Source: Coxiellaceae bacterium
GTDB lineage: Bacteria > Pseudomonadota > Gammaproteobacteria > Coxiellales > Coxiellaceae
Length of the DNA stretch: 64,000 bases
Assembly (NCBI GenBank): GCA_029210045.1
Contig: JARGNX010000004.1
Coordinates: 145,191 to 209,190 of the forward strand
Direction of reading: 5' to 3'
The notes below the pieces were generated by a model. The model did not search any database and had not been told where the DNA came from. It was given only the letters and a program-made list of their open reading frames with translations. Below are positions 17,901 through 25,799 of the stretch, in pieces. Every line of letters starts with the position of its first letter. The first letter of the stretch is position 1. The translations under genes and the position numbers were made by a program.

Positions 17901-18197
17901 CAGTATGGCTCTGTAAGTAAAAAATTCAGCGCATGTAAGCCAAGTGTTGATGATCCTAGTTGTGTGACCAATGAGCGAGATGAAGATCTTGCATCTATTA
18001 TCATCATGCCTTTATATGGTCGACCTGCGCCGACTGATGAGGTCAATTATCAGGAAGCAACAAATAACTATTTGTGCTACCCAAGCGCAAGTAATCCACA
18101 ATTTCCATTTGGTTGTAGTGTTTACAATAGTGACCCACATCCTGCTTATAACACAGCTGCAATACCGACTAGTTTATCTTTGAAGAAATCTACCTAG
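14985..18197 (+). CDS. Large exported protein with GH16-like catalytic motif
   Basis: This 1070-residue protein has a basic N-terminus and a hydrophobic segment (about residues 13-33), a signal peptide or anchor. The rest is Gly/Pro/Tyr/Ser-rich and beta-type, like extracellular carbohydrate-active proteins. Around residue 648 it reads RNSEVDWEIPGAYE. Glu650, Asp652 and Glu654 fit the GH16 motif E-x-D-x-E, and aromatic/Gly-rich strands surround it (GLVGYGQARLNSWGGQWGG). GH16 enzymes cut beta-glucans and galactans. The N-terminal half may hold carbohydrate-binding modules. Only the motif supports GH16; the family call is tentative. It is co-transcribed with the Cys-rich peptide and ends at a strong terminator. 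Confidence 0.6.
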   Translation: MTVKSKIRSKAKVLILLFVVLTLSMISVTGYLRLHASGGSTSATSEKYNPCSTLYKPDGTYSTLSLGDFTNNNGTTNYKKIDPSTTLIGKCKYSGGTCYQLPGNTTTTGRMVYKVPYSSFPTKGGGQVYTFQVCVFTNKGASQATQNFPAVFIGNSQVKSSTGNTYAKGAIQRQKEMAWLAQNGTWTLYRSIFYVPPTAKQGDVYITLATAGNKFSDYSLFINPGLFAGDLPTIESDVVPQNDDLLGGIGWFDQLSPTQDNPFGYKWSGSPSPVASAKAITWPTLVDVSSEPPPGAEVIPSKAPKLANLSATPTDLRARAIQFNAPADKVITVGNYRNLFHPISEYGSKSAGTYTLTYWIRLAPTTTANGKPQYHDAPTSLCDNTLPYVEIDDHNGTALQQSKNVSPAANPPASKYGWQQCQGTFWFKGGLPDFPEVSALWYQHAPNTGKYQITGIEIPQLGKPITPAGIKPSQVPLIADFTKFFKGAKNGTLLDTMTIDGPDGTQPMWLIPKRTIGSSDQVGVQPKNVEIINDPVSSSAYAGKPVLRLRYFGGDDSTNAEIKAGIDTTDPYSSERQGAAVVSSTYYASGIYVHCVRLPYNPYAKPTMKPVFKSRHYTGAVSAFWPYLYQALPAGAPGYNNEGGYDRNSEVDWEIPGAYETAVSGKTGVPDLSQPGTAGYGLVGYGQARLNSWGGQWGGVGNNVSARPPLADSSSGPKSLTQLNDGNALDNGKFVQISYIIDGGTRTLSNPGAQHTPGQIAWYFAPSCKLLSVLHSKYPGGLKSTAASLNDMSQLILGTNYQDMPAPGELIPAIEKLRKDSVLGTRVALAQVNNPTETQYANDPDSGIYSGANYGQDNIPYKPMRDWVGVWSPGGLDYTFPTYDSTGAMYQYYWGWGGTPDFMVEGGTPDFYCESKLAQKGDPKLTAWLQTQPHDCTDIISGGIDSRRKTYLTALLAVGGVRTADGAWPAYYQYGSVSKKFSACKPSVDDPSCVTNERDEDLASIIIMPLYGRPAPTDEVNYQEATNNYLCYPSASNPQFPFGCSVYNSDPHPAYNTAAIPTSLSLKKST

Positions 18198-18221
18198 ATT
18201 GTAAATAGATACGTAAGTAAA

Positions 18222-18250
18222 AAACAAGCGCCGTTTGGCGCTTGTTTTTT
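18222..18250. terminator. Bidirectional intrinsic terminator
   Basis: An 11-bp perfect stem AAACAAGCGCC/GGCGCTTGTTT with a 4-base loop is followed by T-runs on both strands. It lies between the convergent ends of the exported-protein gene (18197) and rpoD (18271) and probably serves both. Confidence 0.9.
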
Positions 18251-18270
18251 TAGTAGTTAGAATAAATTAG

Positions 18271-20175
18271 TTAGATATCTTCCTGATCCAAGAAACTATG
18301 CAGCTTCTCAGCACGCGATGGATGGCGTAACTTACGCAGTGCCTTGGCTTCAATCTGACGAATACGTTCACGTGTCACATCAAACTGTTTGCCCACTTCT
18401 TCCAGCGTGTGATCGGTGTTCATATCGATACCGAAACGCATGCGTAGCACTTTGGCTTCACGTGGTGTCAGGGTTGAAAGGATCTCTTGTGTGGCTTCGC
18501 CTAATCCTGATGAGGTAGCGAATTCAACCGGTGATTGAATGTTCACATCTTCGATGAAGTCACCTAAGTTAGAATCTTCGTCTTCACCAATCGGTGTTTC
18601 CATTGAAATCGGTTCTTTGGCGATTTTTAATACTTTGCGTACTTTTTCTTCAGGCATTTCCATGCGATCACCGAGTTCTTCAGGTGTTGGCTCTTGGCCA
18701 GTTTCTTGCATGATTTGACGTGAGATACGATTCAGTTTATTGATTGTTTCAATCATATGCACTGGAATACGGATGGTACGTGCTTGGTCAGCGATCGAAC
18801 GCGTGATCGCTTGACGAATCCACCAGGTGGCGTAAGTTGAGAACTTATAACCGCGACGGTATTCGAATTTATCAACCGCTTTCATCAAACCGATATTACC
18901 TTCTTGGATCAGATCCAAGAATTGTAAACCACGGTTAGTGTATTTCTTCGCAATCGAGATCACCAAACGTAAGTTGGCTTCAATCATGTCTTTCTTCGCG
19001 CGGCGAGATTTGGCTTCACCAATCGATACGCGACGATTAATTTCTTTAATATCATGAATTGACAAGTTGCTGCTGGTTTCTAATGCAATCAGTTTGCGTT
19101 GTGCGCGAACTACTTCATTACGATACATCTCTAGCGGTCTGGCTTGATCTGGATTCTCATTTATAAAGGTATCGATCCAATTCAAGTCAGTTTCTTGGTT
19201 CGGGAACGAAGCAATAAAGCGTTTACGTGGAGTCTTTGATTTTTGTACGCAATAACGAATAATCACACGCTCTTGCATACGTACTTTTCTCATTAAGTCA
19301 CGCACGGTATGGATTTGTCTAACAAAAGCTTTAATCGACAATTTAAAATTGGAGTAATGCTCTGATAATTTCTTTTGTGCAGCGACGGTAGACTTGTGGT
19401 CTTTACCGTTCTTTCTCAGCGCTGTAGTGAATTTCTTTTGTAGCGCTGTTAGCACTTTGATGTGCTCTGCAGTTAATTCTGGGTTAGGGCCGTTATCAAC
19501 AAAGTCATCGCTATCACCATCTTTGGTGTCATCGCCTTCTTTGGTCTCGCCGTCTTTAGCGGTTTCACCATCTTTAGCTTTGGCTGCTTCAGCCTTAGCG
19601 GCTTCAGCTTCTTTAGCGGCGGCTATTTGGTTAGCATCAGGCGCTGTTTTAGCTGGCATCGCCGCATCTTCGTCATCGAAGAAGCCGTTGATGATGTCGC
19701 TCAGGCGACCTTCGCTTTCAACAATTTGGTGGTATTCGGCAATAAATTGATCGATGATTTCTGGGTAATGTACCAGTGAAGACATGACTTGTCGTGTGCC
19801 TTCTTCGATGCGTTTAGCAATGACGATTTCGCCTTCGCGGGTTAGTAGCTCAACGCTACCCATTTCACGCATATACATACGAACAGGATCGGTGGTACGT
19901 GTTTCTGTGGCTAGTACTTCAACAGCATCAGAGACTTCATCGTCATCACTGGCTGCTTCTTCGGCCATTAACAGCACGTCTTCGTCTGATGGTGGTGCCT
20001 CAAACACCTTAACGTTCATCTCGTTTAGGATGCTGATGATTTCTTCCATCTTATTGGGATCGATGCAATGATGCGGCAACATGGTCAGCAGATCTTCATG
20101 GATCAGATAACCTTTGCGCTTCGCTTCTTCGATCAGTTGCTTGAAGCCACTTTGTTGAGAGTTTGTATCGCTCAT
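18271..20175 (-). CDS. rpoD: RNA polymerase sigma-70 factor RpoD
   Basis: This 634-residue primary sigma factor directs RNA polymerase to housekeeping promoters. Regions 1.2 ([24 protein letters not shown]), 2.3-2.4 ([22 protein letters not shown]), 3 and 4.2 ([23 protein letters not shown]) are all present. It is about 20 residues longer than the E. coli protein. The non-conserved region after 1.2 carries an Ala/Lys/Glu/Asp low-complexity insert (about residues 170-235) with repeated KDGET-like units. It is the last gene of the rpsU-yqeY-dnaG-rpoD operon and ends at the terminator at 18222-18250. Confidence 0.98.
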   Translation of the reverse strand: MSDTNSQQSGFKQLIEEAKRKGYLIHEDLLTMLPHHCIDPNKMEEIISILNEMNVKVFEAPPSDEDVLLMAEEAASDDDEVSDAVEVLATETRTTDPVRMYMREMGSVELLTREGEIVIAKRIEEGTRQVMSSLVHYPEIIDQFIAEYHQIVESEGRLSDIINGFFDDEDAAMPAKTAPDANQIAAAKEAEAAKAEAAKAKDGETAKDGETKEGDDTKDGDSDDFVDNGPNPELTAEHIKVLTALQKKFTTALRKNGKDHKSTVAAQKKLSEHYSNFKLSIKAFVRQIHTVRDLMRKVRMQERVIIRYCVQKSKTPRKRFIASFPNQETDLNWIDTFINENPDQARPLEMYRNEVVRAQRKLIALETSSNLSIHDIKEINRRVSIGEAKSRRAKKDMIEANLRLVISIAKKYTNRGLQFLDLIQEGNIGLMKAVDKFEYRRGYKFSTYATWWIRQAITRSIADQARTIRIPVHMIETINKLNRISRQIMQETGQEPTPEELGDRMEMPEEKVRKVLKIAKEPISMETPIGEDEDSNLGDFIEDVNIQSPVEFATSSGLGEATQEILSTLTPREAKVLRMRFGIDMNTDHTLEEVGKQFDVTRERIRQIEAKALRKLRHPSRAEKLHSFLDQEDI

Positions 20176-20347
20176 AGTGTTAATTAACCTTTACTTGAAG
20201 CCTGTTATGTCTCGGCGGGAGAATGCATCCAAAAACTGTGTATTCTAACGCTAATGGCCCCATATTCCAAATATATTTTTGTCATGGTACCTATTATAGT
20301 CGAAAGCCCCGCAACCACAGCTCTATATGGGGTTGGTTAAATGGAAT

Positions 20348-22114
20348 TCAAGCAGTTGAGTGTTCATTCGCTTGATTAAGTAATAATTGCAGCTGTTGTT
20401 TTTCAGTTTGATCTAGCGGGCGCTGCTTGGCTAATTGAATTAGCTGATCGGCTTGTTGCTGTATATTGATTTTTAACAGTTTATTTAATATGCCGCTGAA
20501 CTCAGCTGCAATGCCTTCTGCAGGGAAGCTGGGCTGCCATGCGGTAAGGGCAGCTAAGTAGTGTTGTAACTTGTTGCTTTCACATTGTTCAATCAAATTA
20601 GCAGCGGTCATTTGTGGATTTTGGCTTAACTGTTTGATTATGTATTTGAAGATTTTATACTCGGTCTGATCAGCCGGCAGTTGTTGTTGTAAGGCGTCGG
20701 GTACGTCAGATACCAGGGTAGGTTGTTGCAATAATAAGGCATTGGCTAACCGCACGGGTGACATATGTTGAGTGAGGTCTTGGCTGCTTATGACTAATTC
20801 CGGTTCAGCTGCTGGAGCTGCCGCTGGTGCATGCTTACTATGCACAAGCTCGCTGAGCTCATCGGGCTCTATATTAAGGTGTTGCGCCAGCTGTTTTTCA
20901 AGCAGGGTGTGGTATAGGCCAGCAGGCAAAGTACGAATCAGTTCGTCAGCGGCTTTGGCGTATCGCGCGATATCCGCTAGGCTTTGGCGCGGGATGGTTT
21001 GGTCGAGGTGCTCGAACATAAAGTCAGCGGCTTCTTTACCTTGGCTTAGTAGCTGCTCAAAGCCTTCTTTACCAATTGAGCGTACCAAGCTGTCAGGGTC
21101 TTCACCCTCGGGTAATAAAACAAAGCGTAAGCTGATGCCGTCGCGTAGTACAGGTAAGTTAACCTTGAGCGCGCTCCATGCGGCTTCACGGCCGGCGCGG
21201 TCGCCATCAAAGCAGAAGACCATTGATTGGGTATAGCGTAAGAGTAATTGTAAATGCTTTGGGTTGGTTGCTGTGCCGAGTGTGGCAACAGCGGTGGTGA
21301 TGTCATGTTGTGCTAACGCAATTACATCCATATAGCCTTCAACAATAATCGCTTGCTCTAAGGTGCGATTGGCTTGCAGTGCTTCATAGAGACCATATAA
21401 CGCACGGTTTTTATGGAATACCGGTGTTTCCGGTGAGTTTAAATATTTGGGTTGTTGATCTTTGCTTAATCCGCGTGCACCAAAGCCAATCACGCGCCCG
21501 CGTGTATCGCGAATGGGAAACATGATACGGCCGCGAAAGCGATCATAGCTGCGACCACTGTCTTTCTCAATTAGCATGCCAGCCTGTAATAATGTGTCTG
21601 CTTTGTCATTACCAATATGCTTGCTTAGTGCATCCCAGCTATCGACCGAAAAACCGATGCCATATTGTTTGGCAATGATCCCCGATAAGCCGCGCGATTT
21701 TAGGTATTCAATAGCAGTTGGCTGTTGTTTGAGCAGTTGTTGATAGTATTGGCTGCATTGTGCCAGTACTTGATAGTAAGGCTCTTTTGATTCGCGTGGT
21801 TCACCGTTATCACTATCGGATTTAGGGATTTCCAAACCCAGTTGACCAGCAAGCTGGCCCAGTGCATCAATAAAGTCCAGGTGGTCATATTGACGGACAA
21901 ATTCAATCACGTCGCCATGGGCACCGCAGCCAAAACAATAAAAGAACTGGCGCTCGGCATTCACGGTGAAGGAGGGGCTTTTTTCATTATGGAAAGGGCA
22001 AAGGCCTTTATAGCGCATGCCATTTTTCTTGAGGTCGACGCGAGTTTTTACGATCTCAATGATATCGATTCGTTCAATAACGGATTGAATAAATGGTTGA
22101 GGTATAGCGCCCAT
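20348..22114 (-). CDS. dnaG: DNA primase DnaG
   Basis: This 588-residue primase makes RNA primers at the replication fork. The zinc-binding domain near residue 40 reads CPFHNEKSPSFTVNAERQ followed by FYCFGCG. The catalytic core has GFGARGLSKDQQPKYLNSPET, the TOPRIM motif VEGYMDVIAL and the acidic FCFDGDRAGREAA. The C-terminal part (from about 430) should bind DnaB helicase and is poorly conserved, as expected. Length is normal. It lies between yqeY and rpoD in the macromolecular synthesis operon, with a composite repeat in the gap upstream. Confidence 0.97.
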   Translation of the reverse strand: MGAIPQPFIQSVIERIDIIEIVKTRVDLKKNGMRYKGLCPFHNEKSPSFTVNAERQFFYCFGCGAHGDVIEFVRQYDHLDFIDALGQLAGQLGLEIPKSDSDNGEPRESKEPYYQVLAQCSQYYQQLLKQQPTAIEYLKSRGLSGIIAKQYGIGFSVDSWDALSKHIGNDKADTLLQAGMLIEKDSGRSYDRFRGRIMFPIRDTRGRVIGFGARGLSKDQQPKYLNSPETPVFHKNRALYGLYEALQANRTLEQAIIVEGYMDVIALAQHDITTAVATLGTATNPKHLQLLLRYTQSMVFCFDGDRAGREAAWSALKVNLPVLRDGISLRFVLLPEGEDPDSLVRSIGKEGFEQLLSQGKEAADFMFEHLDQTIPRQSLADIARYAKAADELIRTLPAGLYHTLLEKQLAQHLNIEPDELSELVHSKHAPAAAPAAEPELVISSQDLTQHMSPVRLANALLLQQPTLVSDVPDALQQQLPADQTEYKIFKYIIKQLSQNPQMTAANLIEQCESNKLQHYLAALTAWQPSFPAEGIAAEFSGILNKLLKINIQQQADQLIQLAKQRPLDQTEKQQLQLLLNQANEHSTA

Positions 22115-22172
22115 TGTCTAATGTCCAAAGCTCACGTGTATTAGTGGTTTACAATCAAGGTGAACAGCGTAT

Positions 22173-22392
22173 CCATTTTACTTCATGGCTCGCTTCACTC
22201 CGTTCCGCTGCGCTTTACTTCCGTAAAATGGACACCCTATCCACCTTAACACTAAATAGTGCAGCTTGATTCTGTCATTCCTGGCTGAACTTGTCATTCC
22301 TGGCTTGACCAGGAATCCACATATTATCTTGGATCCCGGATAATTGCTTCGCAATTTCCGGGATGACAAAGTCGAGCTTGAGCCGGGATCCA
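22173..22392. repeat. Composite REP-like repeat region between yqeY and dnaG
   Basis: An inverted pair CCATTTTAC (22173-22181) and GTAAAATGG (22223-22231) encloses a stretch rich in TCGCTTCACTCCGTTCCGC. Then come two copies of TTGTCATTCCTGG-like sequence and a hairpin of the GGATCCCGG...CCGGGATGAC type around AATTGC-TTC-GCAATT. GTCATCCCGG-type elements recur at 38615, 48521, 61651 and 62586. Inserted in the mRNA of the operon, it may stabilise or cut the transcript. Confidence 0.7.
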
Positions 22393-22395
22393 GTA

Positions 22396-22842
22396 TTACG
22401 AAGCAAGTTTCTGCTTTACCAGTTGGCTAACAGCCGACATATCAGCTTTGCCTTGCAGCGATGATTGTAGCATGCCCATGACTTTGCCCATATCTTTAAT
22501 TGAAGTGGCGCCAGTCTTGGCGATGGCCTGTTCAACGGCTTCGCTGATTTCGTTCTCATCAAGCTGTTTAGGCATATAGGTTTGCAGGGTAATGATCTCG
22601 GCTTTTTCTTTATCCGCAAGCTCTTGGCGCTCTGCCTTTTCGAACTGCTCAATAGAGTCACGACGTTGTTTAACCATTTTATTAATGATGCCAAGTACTT
22701 GATTGTCCTCAAGTTCGATTTGTTCGTCGATTTCTTTTTGTTTGATGGCAGCGATTAATAAGCGAATGGTGCCAAGGCGATCTGTTTCTTTAGCGCGCAT
22801 TGCGTCTTTCATATCAGTGCGGATTTGTTCCTTAAGTGACAT
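22396..22842 (-). CDS. yqeY: GatB/YqeY-domain protein
   Basis: This 148-residue, mostly helical protein belongs to the YqeY family, related to the tail domain of the GatB subunit of tRNA-dependent amidotransferase. It has DAMRAKETDRLGTIRLLIAAIKQ, MVKQRRDSIEQFEKAERQ, LQTYMPKQL and the end GKVMGMLQSSLQGKADMS, all family hallmarks. A tRNA-binding role is suspected in the family but not settled. Its place between rpsU and dnaG is common in gammaproteobacteria. The ATG at 22842 has AAGGAG 8 bases ahead. Confidence 0.95.
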   Translation of the reverse strand: MSLKEQIRTDMKDAMRAKETDRLGTIRLLIAAIKQKEIDEQIELEDNQVLGIINKMVKQRRDSIEQFEKAERQELADKEKAEIITLQTYMPKQLDENEISEAVEQAIAKTGATSIKDMGKVMGMLQSSLQGKADMSAVSQLVKQKLAS

Positions 22843-22898
22843 CGTCAGCTCCTTGTGGGCTATAGAATTGCAGGGGTTGCGTTTGACCTAAACGAGCA

Positions 22899-22929
22899 AC
22901 GGACGCAGTCATTCAATGGTTGCGTCCGT
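22899..22929 (-). other. Hairpin between rpsU and yqeY
   Basis: A 9-bp perfect stem ACGGACGCA/TGCGTCCGT encloses a 13-base loop, just after the rpsU stop on the minus strand. There is no T-run, so it is more likely a partial terminator or RNA processing site in the operon, where rpsU needs more product than its downstream partners. That role is inference. Confidence 0.5.
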
Positions 22930-22953
22930 CGTAGTAGAATGCTCGATTAATGC

Positions 22954-23178
22954 TTAATGGCGTGTACGTTCGCGCTCTAATGCTTCATGCTCTTTTTGCA
23001 ATTTCTTAGCATAACGCTTTTTAGCAGCAGCTAGTTTTCTCTTACGTACGGCTGTTGGCTTTTCGTAGTATTCCATTTGACGTAATTTAGTCAAAATGCC
23101 GGCCTTTTCACAAGCACGTTTAAAGCGACGCATTGCAACGTCGAAGGCATTTTCGTCTGGTATTTCAACACTTGGCAT
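22954..23178 (-). CDS. rpsU: Ribosomal protein S21
   Basis: This 74-residue basic protein of the small ribosomal subunit helps the 30S particle bind mRNA in initiation. It begins [26 protein letters not shown] and ends in a Lys/Arg-rich tail ([22 protein letters not shown]). It is first in the macromolecular synthesis operon and has its own promoter at 23223-23251. Length is 3 residues over the E. coli protein. Confidence 0.97.
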   Translation of the reverse strand: MPSVEIPDENAFDVAMRRFKRACEKAGILTKLRQMEYYEKPTAVRKRKLAAAKKRYAKKLQKEHEALERERTRH

Positions 23179-23222
23179 TGTTTTATTTCACCTTTTTGTA
23201 ATTCTTGGTTCCAAGGGCGGTA

Positions 23223-23251
23223 ATAATAGAGGGTTTGTGGCAATATTTCAA
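23223..23251 (-). promoter_or_regulatory. Sigma-70 promoter of rpsU operon
   Basis: On the minus strand TTGAAA (23246-23251) and TATTAT (23223-23228) are separated by 17 bp. Transcription would start near 23216, about 38 bases before the rpsU ATG. Confidence 0.6.
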
Positions 23252-23306
23252 CCTTTAGACCCACTTCATATTGGAAAACTCCGTGTGTGTACATATGCCG
23301 GATTGG

Positions 23307-23315
23307 TGTTATAAT
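23307..23315 (+). promoter_or_regulatory. Extended -10 promoter of the toxin-antitoxin pair
   Basis: TG-T-TATAAT is a perfect extended -10 element about 40 bases before the antitoxin ATG. No good -35 lies at 17 bp, which fits an extended -10 promoter. AT-rich and TATAC-containing sequence just after it could hold the operator bound by the antitoxin. Confidence 0.5.
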
Positions 23316-23354
23316 TGAAAATACGGGTATACAGATAAAAAACAGAGGCCTAAG

Positions 23355-23615
23355 ATGTCTGAACGTTCAGCGAGATTAGATATACGCACAACAGAGGCAG
23401 CAAAAAAAATGATTGAAGATGCAGCTAGTTATCTTGGTACGACTACTTCAGCATTTGTATTGGAAACCGCTATGGAGAAAGCGAGTATCATCCTGCAGCG
23501 ATCTAAAACCATAGAGCTCAGTGCTGAGGAAGGAAAAAAGTTTGCACAATTGCTTGCTAATCCACCCAAGCCAAACAAAAAGCTTAAACAACTATTTGCG
23601 CGACACCAAAAATAA
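23355..23615 (+). CDS. DUF1778 (TacA-like) antitoxin
   Basis: This 86-residue protein has an N-terminal ribbon-helix-helix (RSARLDIRTTEAAKKMIEDAA, then TTTSAFVLETAMEKA). That is the DNA-binding part of DUF1778 antitoxins. The C-terminal tail (FAQLLANPPKPNKKLKQLF) is the segment that wraps and inhibits the GNAT toxin in this family. The toxin gene follows after 18 bp. The complex normally represses its own promoter. The ATG has AGAGGCC upstream, a weak ribosome binding site. Confidence 0.92.
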   Translation: MSERSARLDIRTTEAAKKMIEDAASYLGTTTSAFVLETAMEKASIILQRSKTIELSAEEGKKFAQLLANPPKPNKKLKQLFARHQK

Positions 23616-23633
23616 AAGTAACAGCTAAAACAA

Positions 23634-24116
23634 ATGCAATTACAAATTGAACCCTTGGCGCGTCAACATATTCGCAACCCCTTCGATTGTGGCAATCATG
23701 ATCTCAATGTGTATTTGATGAAGTTCGCCTTGCAACATCAGCGACGGCATATCAATCACACCTTTGTGGCGGTTGAACAGCGAGAGGTTGTTGGGTATTA
23801 CAGTTTGGCGACGGGACAAATTAACTGTGATCAATTGCCATTAAAAATGAAGCATCCGAAATATCCTGTCTCTATTGTGCGAATATCACGATTAGCGGTA
23901 GATAAGAAGCTTCAGGGGCAGGGTGTGGGCAGTGATTTGTTATATCATGCTCTAATGCAGGTGAGAGCCATAGCTGACATTGTAGGGATTTTTGCTGTTG
24001 TGGTAGACGCTAAAGATGATCATGCCAAACAATTTTATTTGCAGTATGGTTTTGTTGAATTACAAGACTCTGCGCTCACCTTACTTCTAATGACAAAGAC
24101 GATTGAGTCGTTGTAA
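23634..24116 (+). CDS. GNAT-family toxin (TacT-like)
   Basis: This 160-residue acetyltransferase pairs with the DUF1778 antitoxin. It has HIRNPFDCGNHDLNVYLMKFA, typical of the family N-terminus (F-x-C-G-x-x-x-L-N). VVGYYSLATGQI follows, then the acetyl-CoA motif RLAVDKKLQGQGVGSDLLYHAL, and the C-terminal catalytic Tyr region AKQFYLQYGFVEL. Relatives block translation by acetylating the amino acid on charged tRNAs. Length and gene order are standard for a type II pair. It sits between the rpsU promoter region and queC, a plausible insertion site. Confidence 0.92.
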   Translation: MQLQIEPLARQHIRNPFDCGNHDLNVYLMKFALQHQRRHINHTFVAVEQREVVGYYSLATGQINCDQLPLKMKHPKYPVSIVRISRLAVDKKLQGQGVGSDLLYHALMQVRAIADIVGIFAVVVDAKDDHAKQFYLQYGFVELQDSALTLLLMTKTIESL

Positions 24117-24130
24117 GCGAAAAAGCCTCA

Positions 24131-24805
24131 TTAAACATAGCGGGTTGGGTCTGCTACTTCGGCTTGTTCAAAGCCTTGCTTACGCAATACGCATGAATCA
24201 CAACGACCGCAGGCTTCACCGTTTTCTGTGGCGGAATAGCAGGTCACGGTTTGGCTGTAATCGACATCCAGTGATAAACCTAACTTAATAGTGTCGGCTT
24301 TGCTGAGGTCAATGATGGGGGTGATGATTTTAATTGGGTTGCCTTCAACGCCACGTTTGGTGGCGAGATTCGCCATGGTTTGAAAGGCGGCGATATATTC
24401 AGGGCGGCAATCCGGGTAACCAGAAAAGTCGACGTGGCTAACACCTATATATATGGCGTCTGCATCTAATACTTCGGCCCAGCCGAGAGCAATCGATAAA
24501 AACATTGTGTTTCTTGCTGGCACGTAGGTTGCGGGTATTTTACCATCGCCCGAGTATTCAGGTACATCAATGCTGTCATCGGTAAGGGCTGAGTGACCCA
24601 TGGTGCGTAAGTTCAGTGGTTGGATCATGTGCTGCTTGGCATTAAATTGTTTTGCCTGACGTTCCACCGCTTGCAGTTCGGCTTTATTACGTTGGCCGTA
24701 ATCAAAGCTTAATGCATAAATATCATAGCCTTGGTTTTGGGCGACAGCTAAGCAGGTGGTTGAATCTAAACCACCAGAACACAGTACGACAGCTTTTTTG
24801 CTCAT
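24131..24805 (-). CDS. queC: 7-cyano-7-deazaguanine synthase QueC
   Basis: This 224-residue ATP-dependent enzyme converts 7-carboxy-7-deazaguanine to preQ0 in queuosine synthesis. The N-terminal P-loop is [39 protein letters not shown] and the zinc site C-x7-C-x2-C-x2-C near the end ([17 protein letters not shown]) are all present. The length is normal. It is divergent from thiL, whose start lies about 50 bp away, so the two promoters share a short gap. Other queuosine genes are not in the window. Confidence 0.97.
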   Translation of the reverse strand: MSKKAVVLCSGGLDSTTCLAVAQNQGYDIYALSFDYGQRNKAELQAVERQAKQFNAKQHMIQPLNLRTMGHSALTDDSIDVPEYSGDGKIPATYVPARNTMFLSIALGWAEVLDADAIYIGVSHVDFSGYPDCRPEYIAAFQTMANLATKRGVEGNPIKIITPIIDLSKADTIKLGLSLDVDYSQTVTCYSATENGEACGRCDSCVLRKQGFEQAEVADPTRYV

Positions 24806-24854
24806 GGTATACTACCTGTTATTTTTTGGGTTTATTTTAAACACTTGGGAACAG

Positions 24855-25799
24855 ATGGCAACAAAAGAATTTGATATCATCAAACAATATTTTACTAAAC
24901 AAGCAGCTCAGTCTTCATTGGTGGACGTAGGCGTTGGCGATGATGCGGCATTATTTCATTTACCGCTCAATGCACAATGTGTTACCAGTGTGGATAGTTC
25001 GGTAGTGGGGGTGCATTTCCCTGAGCAGACGGTACCGTATGATATAGGTTGGAAATCACTGGCGGTGAGTTTAAGTGATATAGCTGCGATGGGCGCTGAT
25101 CCATTTGCGTGTTTATTAACCTTAAATCTTCCAGAGGTTGACAATCAGTGGCTGCAACAATTTTCACAAGGGTTGTTTGCTGTTGCTGATCAATTTGGCG
25201 TTGATTTAATTGGCGGCGATACTACGCGTGGTTCATTGGCGATTACGACGACGGTATTTGGTCAGGTGCCACAGGGGCGAGCGATATTACGAACGGGCGC
25301 GCGGCCAGGTGATGATATTTATGTGACCGGTGTATTGGGTGATGCGGGTTTGGCGCTGCAATTATTGCAAGCTGGCGGTGTGGCTGCAGAAGGGTTGTTG
25401 TTGGCTTTAAATAAGCCTCAACCGTGTGTTAATGAAGGCTTGGCATTACGTGGTATTGCCAATGCAGCGATAGATGTTTCTGATGGGCTATTGGCTGATC
25501 TGGGGCATATACTGCAACAGTCGGCGGTAGGGGCGGAGTTATTTTTAGACAGACTTCCGTTGTCAGCTGAACTGGATAAATTGGAACTGCAAAAGAAGTG
25601 GTCACTAGCTTTAACGGCTGGAGATGATTATCAATTGTGCTTTTGTGCAGCGAGCGAACACCGTGACACTTTATTGAGCATGGAATTTCCTTTCACTCGT
25701 ATTGGCCAGGTCACTGCAGTTCCTGGTATGCTATTACGAGATCAACAAGGGCAGGAGGTCAGCATCGATGGTTTGGGATTCGAACACTTCAGTCAATGA
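24855..25799 (+). CDS. thiL: Thiamine-monophosphate kinase ThiL
   Basis: This 314-residue kinase converts thiamine phosphate to thiamine diphosphate. It has DVGVGDDAALF, TSVDSSVVGVHFP, SDIAAMGADPFACLLTL and GGDTTRGSLAITTTVFG, all ThiL signature regions carrying the Mg-binding acidic residues. DVSDGLLADLGHI and GDDYQLCF complete the fold. Start chosen at 24855 because the family starts close to the KEFDIIKQYF segment; the frame upstream overlaps queC. The 3' end overlaps pgpA by 32 bp, a pairing common in gammaproteobacteria. Confidence 0.95.
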   Translation: MATKEFDIIKQYFTKQAAQSSLVDVGVGDDAALFHLPLNAQCVTSVDSSVVGVHFPEQTVPYDIGWKSLAVSLSDIAAMGADPFACLLTLNLPEVDNQWLQQFSQGLFAVADQFGVDLIGGDTTRGSLAITTTVFGQVPQGRAILRTGARPGDDIYVTGVLGDAGLALQLLQAGGVAAEGLLLALNKPQPCVNEGLALRGIANAAIDVSDGLLADLGHILQQSAVGAELFLDRLPLSAELDKLELQKKWSLALTAGDDYQLCFCAASEHRDTLLSMEFPFTRIGQVTAVPGMLLRDQQGQEVSIDGLGFEHFSQ

